From NCBI RefSeq assembly GCF_014283215.1, contig NZ_JACOMF010000006.1, positions 124,001-188,000 of the forward strand: a DNA stretch of 64,000 nt, read 5' to 3'. A program made the translations under genes and the position numbers. Under the pieces are notes generated by a model, which saw only the letters and a program-made list of their open reading frames with translations, made no database searches and was not told the DNA's origin. The stretch comes from Siccirubricoccus deserti (lineage in GTDB: Bacteria; Pseudomonadota; Alphaproteobacteria; Acetobacterales; Acetobacteraceae). Below are positions 1 to 8,523 of the stretch, in pieces. Numbering within the stretch: the first letter of the stretch is position 1; each line of letters starts with the position of its first letter.

Positions 1-1
1 G

Positions 2-190
2 CTGAAGCCGCACCACAATGCGCGCACCTCGGTGGCAATGGCGCCGGCCCCGGCGGCGCTGGCGGTGCAGGCCTACAACCAGGGCCTGAACACCAAGCTC
101 ATCGCCCGCATCGTCCAGGGCGGCGAAAGCGCGGACCAGGCGATGGCCTGGGTCGAGCGGGAGCTGAACACCATCCGCCGCGGCGGCTGA
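2..190 (+). CDS. ABC transporter sugar-binding protein, C-terminal fragment
   Basis: The window opens inside a gene; the frame from base 2 to the TGA at 188-190 gives the last 62 residues. The tail (QAYNQGLNTKLI followed by ADQAMAWVERELN) resembles the C-terminal helix of extracellular solute-binding proteins of the MalE/UgpB type. Such proteins sit in the periplasm and deliver a sugar or polyol to the permeases. The next three genes are two MalFG-type permeases and a MalK-type ATPase on the same strand, which fits a receptor at the head of the operon. The start and ligand-binding domain lie outside the window, so the substrate cannot be read. Confidence 0.75.
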   Translation: MKPHHNARTSVAMAPAPAALAVQAYNQGLNTKLIARIVQGGESADQAMAWVERELNTIRRGG

Positions 191-202
191 TTCCATGCGG
201 CT

Positions 203-240
203 GCCCAGGGGGACTCCCAGAAGGGGCTGAACCCCCGGGC
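203..240 (+). other. Intercistronic stem-loop after the solute-binding protein gene
   Basis: GCCCAGGGGGA at 203-213 can pair with ACCCCCGGGC at 231-240 with one mismatch. It lies between the receptor gene and the first permease and is not followed by a T run. In mal-type operons a hairpin here commonly stabilises the receptor mRNA and lowers permease expression; that role is inferred. Confidence 0.4.
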
Positions 241-317
241 GGCCGCACCGGCCGGACCCGAGGCGCGGGCGGCATCAGCCGTCCGCAGCATGCTGCATCG
301 CTCCACAGGAGATTCCG

Positions 318-1259
318 ATGGCCGCGGATGGCACTCTCGCCGCCGGCGCACCGCGTACTGCCGGGCATGGCCGGGCAACGACGCTGGAACGCTTCGCACG
401 GCGTCGCTCGACGATCGCCTTCATGATGACCCTGCCGCTGATCCTTGTGGTCGCAGGGCTGGTCGCCTACCCCGCCGGCTACGGCATGTATCTGTCGACA
501 CTCAATCGCCGGATGACCGAGAACATCGGCTTCGGCAATTTCGAGATCCTGTTCGACAGCGACACCTTCTGGAACGTCGCCTGGCAATCCTGCATCTTCG
601 CCATCACCGCGGTGGTGCTGAAGGCGCTGATCGGCTTCTGGCTGGCGCACATGCTGCACGACATCCCCGCCAAGGGGCAGCGCAAGTGGCGCGGCATGCT
701 GCTGATCCCCTGGGTGATCCCGCCGGCGCTGTCGACGCTCGGCTGGTGGTGGATGTTCGATCCTTCCTACGGCTCGATCAACTGGCTGTTCTCGGTGGTC
801 GGCGGGCCGCAGATTCCCTGGCTGGGCGAGCCCTGGTGGGCCCGCGCCTCCATCATCATCGTCAACGTCTGGTACGGTGCCCCATTCTTCATGATCATGT
901 ACCTGGCGGCGCTGAAATCGGTGCCCGACCAGCTGTATGAGGCGGCAGCGATCGACGGCGCCACCGGGCTGCAGCGGCTGCGCTACGTGACCCTGCCGAT
1001 GATGGCGAACATCATCTCCATCACCGTGCTGTTCAGCCTGATCGTCACCTTCGCCAATTACGATATCGTCCGGGTGCTGACCAACGGCGGGCCGCGCGAC
1101 CTGACGCATGTCTTCGCCAGCTACGCTTTCCAGGTCGGCATCCTGTCGGGGAACATCCCGCGCGGCGCCGCGGTGTCGCTGTTCATGTTCCCCATCCTGG
1201 CGATCTGCGCCTTCTTCGTCCTCCGCGGCGTGACCCGGCGCAACAAGGAGCAGATGTGA
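318..1259 (+). CDS. Carbohydrate ABC transporter permease, MalF/UgpA type
   Basis: A 313-residue inner-membrane permease of the binding-protein-dependent transport family. Hydrophobic segments begin near residue 35 and continue to the C-terminus. The EAA loop (YEAAAIDGA, about residues 207-215) that docks the ATPase is intact and is followed by the usual LPMM turn. The start ATG is preceded by CAGGAG at a normal distance. It follows the receptor gene after about 130 bases and overlaps the next permease at TGATG, so the four genes form one operon. The substrate is probably a sugar, polyol or glycerol phosphate, but nothing in the sequence decides which. Confidence 0.9.
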   Translation: MAADGTLAAGAPRTAGHGRATTLERFARRRSTIAFMMTLPLILVVAGLVAYPAGYGMYLSTLNRRMTENIGFGNFEILFDSDTFWNVAWQSCIFAITAVVLKALIGFWLAHMLHDIPAKGQRKWRGMLLIPWVIPPALSTLGWWWMFDPSYGSINWLFSVVGGPQIPWLGEPWWARASIIIVNVWYGAPFFMIMYLAALKSVPDQLYEAAAIDGATGLQRLRYVTLPMMANIISITVLFSLIVTFANYDIVRVLTNGGPRDLTHVFASYAFQVGILSGNIPRGAAVSLFMFPILAICAFFVLRGVTRRNKEQM

Positions 1260-2152
1260 TGTCGGCCACCACCGCAACCGTCGGCGGCGGCATCGCCCGC
1301 AAGGTCGGCTCGCTCCACAGGGAGCGCCGCTGGGCCCTGGTCACCGCCTATATCTCGCTGGTCTTCAGCGCCATCATCATGCTGGCGCCACCCTTCTACA
1401 TGCTGATCACCAGCCTGAAGACCAGCGCCGAGATCGCCGACCAGAAGGGCAACCCCTGGATCGTGCGCAACCCGACGCTGATGAATTACTGGGAGCTGAT
1501 GACCGACAAGCTGTTCCAGGGCTTCTTCATCAACAGCGTCATCGTCACCGTCATCGTCGTGGTGTTGACCATGGTGATCTCGGTGCTGGCGGCCTTCGCC
1601 CTGGCGCGGATGCGCTTCTTCGGCAGCCAGGTGCTGGCGACCGGCGTCTTTCTCACCTACCTGGTGCCGGACACGCTGCTGTTCATCCCCTTATACCAGA
1701 TCGTCGGCGGGCTGGGGCTGCTGAACTCGATCTGGGGGCTGGTGCTGGTCTACCCGACTCTGACGGTGCCCTTCTGCACCTGGATCATGATCGGCTACTT
1801 CGCCTCCATCCCGAAGGAGCTGGACGAGGCGGCGCTGATCGACGGCGCCAATTGGATGCAGATGCTGACCAAGATCTTCATCCCGGTGGCGCTGCCCGGC
1901 ATCATCGCCGCGACCATCTTCGCCTTCACTGTCTCCTGGGCGGCTTTCGTCTACCCGACCGCCTTCGTCACCACGCCGGACCAGATGCCGCTGACCATCG
2001 GCGTCGTCAGCCAGCTGGTGCGCGGCGACACCTTCGCCTGGGGGCAGATCATGGCCGGCGCGCTGCTCGCGGCACTGCCGCCGGTGATCGTCTACGCCTT
2101 CCTCATGGATTATTACATCGCTGGCCTGACCGCCGGCGCGACGAAGGGTTGA
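1259..2152 (+). CDS. Carbohydrate ABC transporter permease, MalG/UgpE type
   Basis: A 297-residue second permease that would pair with the upstream MalF-type subunit to form the membrane channel. It has the typical MalG order: a short cytoplasmic N-terminus, a first membrane helix around residues 30-50, a periplasmic loop, then five further helices. The EAA loop (DEAALIDGANW, about residues 189-199) is intact. ATG at 1259 overlaps the stop of the preceding gene (TGATG). A GTG at 1256 is also in frame, but AAGGAG spacing favours the ATG. The ATPase gene starts four bases after its stop. Confidence 0.9.
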   Translation: MSATTATVGGGIARKVGSLHRERRWALVTAYISLVFSAIIMLAPPFYMLITSLKTSAEIADQKGNPWIVRNPTLMNYWELMTDKLFQGFFINSVIVTVIVVVLTMVISVLAAFALARMRFFGSQVLATGVFLTYLVPDTLLFIPLYQIVGGLGLLNSIWGLVLVYPTLTVPFCTWIMIGYFASIPKELDEAALIDGANWMQMLTKIFIPVALPGIIAATIFAFTVSWAAFVYPTAFVTTPDQMPLTIGVVSQLVRGDTFAWGQIMAGALLAALPPVIVYAFLMDYYIAGLTAGATKG

Positions 2153-2155
2153 GCG

Positions 2156-3259
2156 ATGGCACAGGTAACTCTGCGGAAGATCGTCAAGGAATATGAAGGC
2201 GGCGTGCAGGCGGTGAAGGGGATCGACCTCGACATCGCCGACCATGAGTTCGTCGTCCTCGTCGGTCCCTCTGGCTGCGGCAAGTCGACCACGCTCCGGA
2301 TGATCGCGGGGCTGGAGGAGATCACCTCCGGCGACATCGCGATCGGCGGCGCGCTCGTCAACGACATTCCGCCGCGCGACCGGGACATCGCCATGGTGTT
2401 CCAGAATTACGCGCTCTATCCGCATATGACGGTCTACGACAACATGGCCTTCGGGCTGATGCTGCGGAAATTCGACAAGGGGGAGATCCGTCGCCGGGTC
2501 GAGAACGCCGCCCGCATCCTTGACATCGGCATGCTGCTCGACCGCAAGCCGAAGGCGCTGTCGGGCGGCCAGCGGCAGCGGGTGGCGATGGGCCGTGCCA
2601 TCGTCCGCGATCCCAAGGTGTTCCTGTTCGACGAGCCGCTGTCGAACCTCGACGCCAAGCTCCGGGTGCAGATGAGGACCGAGATCAAGAAGGTCCACCA
2701 GACGGTGAAGACCACCACCGTCTACGTCACCCACGACCAGATCGAGGCAATGACCCTGGCCGACCGGGTCGTGGTGATGAACCACGGGGTGATCGAGCAG
2801 GTCGGCCCACCGCAGGAGCTGTACCACCACCCCGCCACCAAATTCGTCGCCGGCTTCATCGGCAGCCCGGCGATGAACTTCATCCCGGTGCGGCTGGAGC
2901 AGGGTGGCGCGGCGCTGAACCTCGAACTGCCGGGAGGCATCGTGCTGCCGGTGCCGGCCGACCGCACCAGACGCTACACCCCGCACATCGGCCGCGAATT
3001 GCTCTTCGGCCTCCGGCCGGAGCACCTGACCGAGGTGCGGCCGAACGACCACCGCGAGAACATGGCGGTGTTCGAGGCGGTGCCCGAGGTGGTGGAGCCG
3101 ATGGGCATGGAGACGCTGCTGCACTTCTGGATGGAGGGCGCCGAGATCTGCGCCCGCATCGACCCGGCGACGCCGGCCGAGCCGGGCCGCGGGCTGCCGC
3201 TGGCCGCCGACATGAACCAGATGCACCTGATCGATCCGAAGACCGACCGGGTGTTGTAG
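2156..3259 (+). CDS. Sugar ABC transporter ATP-binding protein, MalK/UgpC type
   Basis: A 367-residue cytoplasmic ATPase that powers the importer encoded upstream. Walker A (GPSGCGKST) lies at about residues 37-45, the Q-loop in [11 protein letters not shown] near 91-101, the signature LSGGQRQR at 135-142, Walker B VFLFDE near 155-160, and the switch histidine in VTHD near 193. The C-terminal 130 residues form the TOBE/OB-type regulatory region typical of the MalK/UgpC subfamily, and the length is normal. It is the last gene of the transporter operon; 56 bases separate it from the dehydrogenase gene downstream. Confidence 0.93.
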   Translation: MAQVTLRKIVKEYEGGVQAVKGIDLDIADHEFVVLVGPSGCGKSTTLRMIAGLEEITSGDIAIGGALVNDIPPRDRDIAMVFQNYALYPHMTVYDNMAFGLMLRKFDKGEIRRRVENAARILDIGMLLDRKPKALSGGQRQRVAMGRAIVRDPKVFLFDEPLSNLDAKLRVQMRTEIKKVHQTVKTTTVYVTHDQIEAMTLADRVVVMNHGVIEQVGPPQELYHHPATKFVAGFIGSPAMNFIPVRLEQGGAALNLELPGGIVLPVPADRTRRYTPHIGRELLFGLRPEHLTEVRPNDHRENMAVFEAVPEVVEPMGMETLLHFWMEGAEICARIDPATPAEPGRGLPLAADMNQMHLIDPKTDRVL

Positions 3260-3315
3260 GCTGCGCCTCGCCCGCCTGATTTCAGCCGGGCGGGGATTGC
3301 TCTACAAGGAACGTC

Positions 3316-4401
3316 ATGGACACCAATGCCCCGGTGCTGATCGGCGCCGACACGCTCGAAGCCCTCGTTGCCAACATCTTCCGCGCCTCCGGCTGCGATG
3401 CGGCGGAAGCGGGGCGGATCTCCCACCACTTGCTCGGCGCCAACCTCGCCGGGCATGACAGCCATGGCGTGGTCCGGGTACCGCGCTATGTCGAGTGGCA
3501 GAAGGCCGGCTATGTTGTCGCCGGCCAGCAGGCGGAGATCGTCACCGACGGCGGCGCCTTCGCCGTGCTCGACGCCAAATGGGGGTTTGGCCAGACCGTG
3601 GCGCCGCAGGCGACCGCCCTCGGCATCGAGCGCGCGCAGCAGCACGGCACCGCCATCATCGCGCTGCGCAACGCCGGGCACATCGGCCGGGTCGGTGCCT
3701 ATTCCGAGCAGGCGATCGCCGCCGGGCTGATCTCCATCCATTTCGTCAATGTCGCCGGCTCCGTGCTTGTGGCACCCTTCGGCGGCACGGAGCGGCGCTT
3801 CTCCACCGCGCCCTTCAGCGTCGGCGTGCCGACCGACCCACCGGTGGTGCTGGACTTCGCCACCTCCCGCGTCGCCGAGGGCAAGGTGCTGGTCGCCTCC
3901 AATGGCGGCAAGGCGCTGCCGGCGGATGCGCTGATCGAACCAGATGGCACATTGTCCGGCGATCCGCACACCCTCTATGGCGAGTATGAGCAGGTCGGCC
4001 CGCGCAGCCCCTCCAACGGCCTCGGCGCCATCCGCGCCTTCGGCGAGCACAAGGGCTCCGGTCTCGCCTTCATGTGCGAGCTTCTGGCCGGCGCCTTCAC
4101 CGGCGGCGGCTGCTCCGGCCCGGTCGATGCGCGCGGCCGCATCGCCAATGGCATGCTCTCCATCTTCATCTCGCCCAGGCATTTCGGCACCGAGGCGGCG
4201 TTCCGGCAAACCGCCGAGGATTACGTCGCCTGGGTGAAATCCTGCCAGCCGGACACCCCGGGCGGCGAGGTGCTGGCGCCCGGCGAGCCGGAGGCGCGGC
4301 TGCGGGCCGAGCGGCTGAAGAACGGCGTGCCGCTGCAGCCGGACACCTGGGAATCCATCATCCGCTGCGCCCGCAGCCTCGGCGTCACCGTCCCGAACTG
4401 A
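3316..4401 (+). CDS. Malate/L-lactate dehydrogenase family oxidoreductase (Ldh_2)
   Basis: A 361-residue NAD(P)-dependent dehydrogenase of the Ldh_2 family, which includes malate, L-sulfolactate, ureidoglycolate and 2,3-diketo-gulonate enzymes. The family hallmark GHDSHG with its catalytic histidine is at residues 46-51, and NAGHIGRVG-like nucleotide-contact segments follow near 115-125. The start is set by AAGGA seven bases upstream. It sits just downstream of a sugar importer, so reduction or oxidation of a 2-keto acid derived from the imported compound is plausible. A paralogue with the same motif lies at 29521-30573. The exact substrate cannot be told from sequence. Confidence 0.85.
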   Translation: MDTNAPVLIGADTLEALVANIFRASGCDAAEAGRISHHLLGANLAGHDSHGVVRVPRYVEWQKAGYVVAGQQAEIVTDGGAFAVLDAKWGFGQTVAPQATALGIERAQQHGTAIIALRNAGHIGRVGAYSEQAIAAGLISIHFVNVAGSVLVAPFGGTERRFSTAPFSVGVPTDPPVVLDFATSRVAEGKVLVASNGGKALPADALIEPDGTLSGDPHTLYGEYEQVGPRSPSNGLGAIRAFGEHKGSGLAFMCELLAGAFTGGGCSGPVDARGRIANGMLSIFISPRHFGTEAAFRQTAEDYVAWVKSCQPDTPGGEVLAPGEPEARLRAERLKNGVPLQPDTWESIIRCARSLGVTVPN

Positions 4402-4405
4402 GCTG

Positions 4406-5155
4406 ATGTCCGAAACCCTGACTCCGGCGGCACGCTACCGCCGCTACGCCGATGCGCGCCGCCGCATCCTCACCGCCGCCTGGAATCGCGTGCCGCTGGC
4501 AAGCATCGCCCAGCAGGCCCGCGCCCTTACCATCTGGGACGGCAAGCGGGTGGTGCCGGGCATGGAGGAGCAGCTCGTCGCGGCCTTCGACCTCGGCATG
4601 CTCGACCCGCTCGGCGACCACGGCCGCGGCATCGACCGCCAGGCCAAGGCCGAGCCGCCGCCGCCCGGGAGCGACGAGGCGCGGATGCTGGCAGCCCTGC
4701 AGGCGACGCGCTTCGACATCTACCGTCTGCTTGGCCGCGGCGCCGAGGGCGGGGCCGCGGTGGAGCGCCTCGCCGATCAGGCGCCGATGACGATCTGGGA
4801 CAGCTATCTGGGGGAGCGCACCGCCCCCGGCATGGTCTTCGGCGCGCGCCTGGCCTGGCCGGAGCCGGATCTGGCGCTGACCTGCGGCATCGTCGTCGCG
4901 GTGGACAGCCGGATGCTGGAACGGCTGCTGCTCGGCACCCCGCCGCAGCGCGGGCCGGTGATTCCGAGCAAGGTCGCCCCCGGCGATGCCGCGGCGATCC
5001 GGAAGCTGCTCGAGGAACCGGCCGCCCGGATGAAGCTGGAGACCCTGCCGGGCATCCCGGGCTTCGCCGCGCTGGTCTACCGCACCGCCATCGACCTCGG
5101 CCTGATGGGCCCGGTCCCCGGCCGCACCCCGCCCGAGGCCATGCCGCGGGGCTGA
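4406..5155 (+). CDS. Unknown protein with an ARFDIYRLLGR-type module
   Basis: A 249-residue, probably cytoplasmic protein, with no signal peptide and no membrane helix. Its start lies five bases after the dehydrogenase stop, so it is likely cotranscribed. I do not recognise the family with certainty. The middle section has an ATRFDIYRLLGRG segment (about residues 99-111), then TIWDSYLGERTAPGMVFGARL and a hydrophobic GIVVAVD strand. The same order appears in the unrelated-looking gene at 56553-57317, and such modules occur in proteins with SEC-C/YecA-like metal-binding tails, although no such tail is present here. No function is assigned. Confidence 0.7.
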   Translation: MSETLTPAARYRRYADARRRILTAAWNRVPLASIAQQARALTIWDGKRVVPGMEEQLVAAFDLGMLDPLGDHGRGIDRQAKAEPPPPGSDEARMLAALQATRFDIYRLLGRGAEGGAAVERLADQAPMTIWDSYLGERTAPGMVFGARLAWPEPDLALTCGIVVAVDSRMLERLLLGTPPQRGPVIPSKVAPGDAAAIRKLLEEPAARMKLETLPGIPGFAALVYRTAIDLGLMGPVPGRTPPEAMPRG

Positions 5156-5230
5156 GCGGGATTTCCTCGCCGGGGCGGCTGCTCTAGACTTCGTTGCAGG
5201 GCGCGACAACGGCGCCGGTGTGACGAGGAA

Positions 5231-6208
5231 ATGTCCATGCAGCGCAGAGGATTGCTGGCAGTCACCGGACTGCTGGCCATGCCGGCCATTGGGCGGGCGC
5301 AATCCGAGTATCCAGGCACCCGGCCGGTGCGCATCATCATGCCCTCCACCCCCGGCACCCCGCAGGATCTGTATTCCCGGCACCTGGCGGAGCATTGGAG
5401 CCGCACCCTCGGTGGCACCTTCGTGGTGGAGAACCGGGCTGGCGCCTCCGGCACCATCGGCCTCGCGCATGTCGCCAATTCGGCGCCGGATGGCTATACC
5501 CTGACCTTCAACTCCAACACCGCCCAGACCATCTCGCCGCAGGTGATGCGCAACCCGGGCTTCGACTCGCTGCGCAGCTTCGCGCCGGTGATGCTGGTCT
5601 ACAAATATGGCATGTTCCTGCTCATCAACCCGCAGATTCCGGCGCGGAACACCCGTGAGTTCTTCGCCTGGGCCAAGGCCAAGCGCAGCGGCGTCAACAT
5701 GGCGAGTGTCGGCCTCGGCAGCGGCGGCCAGTTGATGGGCGAGCGGATCAAGCTGCGCGGCGGCTTCCCGGCCGAGCCGATCCACTACCGCGGCAGTTCG
5801 CCGGCGCTGCTGGCGGTGTCGCAGGGCGAATGCGACTACATCATGGACAATGTCGGCGCCTCCGCCCCCTTGCGGAAGGAAGGGAAGCTGCGCGGCCTGT
5901 CGCTGACTGGCAGCAGCCGGGCGGCCGATGTGCCGGAGATCCCGACCCTGGCCGAGGAAGGCATTCCTGGCTTCGACGAGGAGATCTGGTTCGGCATCTC
6001 CGCTCCCGCCGGCACGCCGCGGCCGATCATCGATCGGCTGAATGCCGAGGCCAACCGCTGGCTGCGCACCGATTTCGTACGGGAGCGGATGACCGGCTTC
6101 TCGCATCAGCCGATGGGCGGCACGCCGGAAGCCTTCGCCGAATTCGCCGCCCAGGATCTCCGGATCTGGAGCGCGGTGGTGAAGGAGACCGGCGTGCGGG
6201 CGGAATAG
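5231..6208 (+). CDS. Bug-family (TctC-like) tripartite tricarboxylate receptor
   Basis: A 325-residue periplasmic solute receptor of the Bug/TctC family, greatly expanded in Acetobacteraceae and Burkholderiales. These proteins bind carboxylates or amides and are often encoded without their membrane partners, as here. Residues 1-25 form an export signal with a twin arginine (QRRGLLAV) and an Ala-x-Ala-like end (GRAQ). The mature part begins YPGTRPVRIIMP and has the expected VVENRAGASGTIG and AHVANSAPDGYT elements. GAGGAAA immediately precedes ATG 5231; a second ATG at 5237 has better spacing and may be the true start. The ligand is unknown. Confidence 0.88.
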   Translation: MSMQRRGLLAVTGLLAMPAIGRAQSEYPGTRPVRIIMPSTPGTPQDLYSRHLAEHWSRTLGGTFVVENRAGASGTIGLAHVANSAPDGYTLTFNSNTAQTISPQVMRNPGFDSLRSFAPVMLVYKYGMFLLINPQIPARNTREFFAWAKAKRSGVNMASVGLGSGGQLMGERIKLRGGFPAEPIHYRGSSPALLAVSQGECDYIMDNVGASAPLRKEGKLRGLSLTGSSRAADVPEIPTLAEEGIPGFDEEIWFGISAPAGTPRPIIDRLNAEANRWLRTDFVRERMTGFSHQPMGGTPEAFAEFAAQDLRIWSAVVKETGVRAE

Positions 6209-6341
6209 GAACGCCCGTCAGGACCGCTGCGCAGCCTTACGGAGGGAAGGCCGGATGGTCCCTCCCGACCTGCGCCTCGGCATGGGCGCCCGCGGCCAGG
6301 ATGCGGCAAGGTCCGGCAGCACTCCAACCCTGTCCGGGCCG

Positions 6342-6917
6342 TCAGGTACGCTGCTGCGGCTCCTCCACCGCCACCAGCCGGCGGATCGCCGCCAGCATCG
6401 CCGGCTGGTCCCATTCCGCGGCGCCCTCCAGCCGCGCCCGCTCTCGCCCCTGGCGGTCGATGATCAGGGTCGTCGGCAGCCCGCGCACGCCAAGCGCCCG
6501 GCCGGCGGCGCCGCGCGGGTCGAGCCAGAGGCCGAGATGCCGGATGCCGCGGTCCCGGTAGAAGGGCTCCACCTGGGCCCGGCCGCCGCGGTCGGAGGAC
6601 AGCGCCAGCACCGTGATCCCCTCCGCCGCCAGCGCCGCCTGGGCGCGGTCGAGCGCCGGCATCTCGGCGACGCAGGGCGGGCACCAGGTGGCCCAGAGGT
6701 TGAGCACCAGCCCCTGGCCGGCGAAGTCACCGACGCCATGCGGCTTGCCCTCGGCATCGGTGAAGCCGAATTCGGGCAGCGGCCGCGGCGGGCTTTCCGC
6801 CAGCTTGCCGAGGCCATCGGCGCGGGCTTTGCGCCCGGCCAGCGCCGCCGCTACGGTCCCGGCCGCCGCCAGGGCCATGGCCCGACGCGGCGCCCGCAGA
6901 GACGAAAGTACCGGCAT
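6342..6917 (-). CDS. TlpA-like exported thioredoxin-fold protein
   Basis: A 191-residue thiol-disulfide oxidoreductase of the TlpA/ResA group. An arginine-rich N-terminus and a hydrophobic segment (about residues 13-33, ending ARA) suggest export or membrane anchoring. The thioredoxin fold follows with active site WCPPC (Cys79, Cys82) and the cis-proline segment GLPTTLII. TlpA/ResA proteins reduce periplasmic disulfides during cytochrome c or oxidase assembly. The start ATG at 6917 lies one base from the GTG assigned to argH on the other strand, a gene pair often seen in alphaproteobacteria (argH with tlpA). No longer upstream extension is convincing because it would run antisense through argH. 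Confidence 0.85.
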   Translation of the reverse strand: MPVLSSLRAPRRAMALAAAGTVAAALAGRKARADGLGKLAESPPRPLPEFGFTDAEGKPHGVGDFAGQGLVLNLWATWCPPCVAEMPALDRAQAALAAEGITVLALSSDRGGRAQVEPFYRDRGIRHLGLWLDPRGAAGRALGVRGLPTTLIIDRQGRERARLEGAAEWDQPAMLAAIRRLVAVEEPQQRT

Positions 6918-6918
6918 C

Positions 6919-8336
<1,418 letters not shown>

Positions 8337-8340
<4 letters not shown>

Positions 8341-8498
8341 TGCGCCTGACGACAGTGATGCTCGCCGTGCTCATGCTGGCCGGCTGCGGCCGGGTCGGCC
8401 CGCCGCGGCCGCCCGGGCCACCGGAGGCGGTGACCTTCCCGCGGGCCTATCCGGCACCGCCGCCGATGCCGGTCGAGGGGGAGACGATCCGGCGCTGA
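8337..8498 (+). CDS. lptM: Small lipoprotein, LptM/YifL-like
   Basis: A 53-residue protein starting at ATGATG that overlaps the argH stop. A short hydrophobic stretch (about residues 3-15) ends in the lipobox LAGC, so it should be lipidated at Cys16 or so and held in the outer membrane. After the cysteine comes [12 protein letters not shown], matching the Cys-Gly-x-x-Gly-Pro pattern of LptM, which helps LptD oxidation and maturation. In many proteobacteria this gene sits between argH and lysA. Here lysA is absent and a convergent gene follows 25 bases later. The family name rests on motif plus position. Confidence 0.65.
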
Positions 8499-8523
8499 GG
8501 CTGCGGCGCAGTGGCGAACGGCG

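Noticed and set aside
99-1277. Long leftward open frame of 392 codons over the permease gene
   Set aside because: It is antisense to the MalF-type permease, rich in His/Asp/Arg/Gln as expected for the complement of a GC-rich gene, and has no family features.
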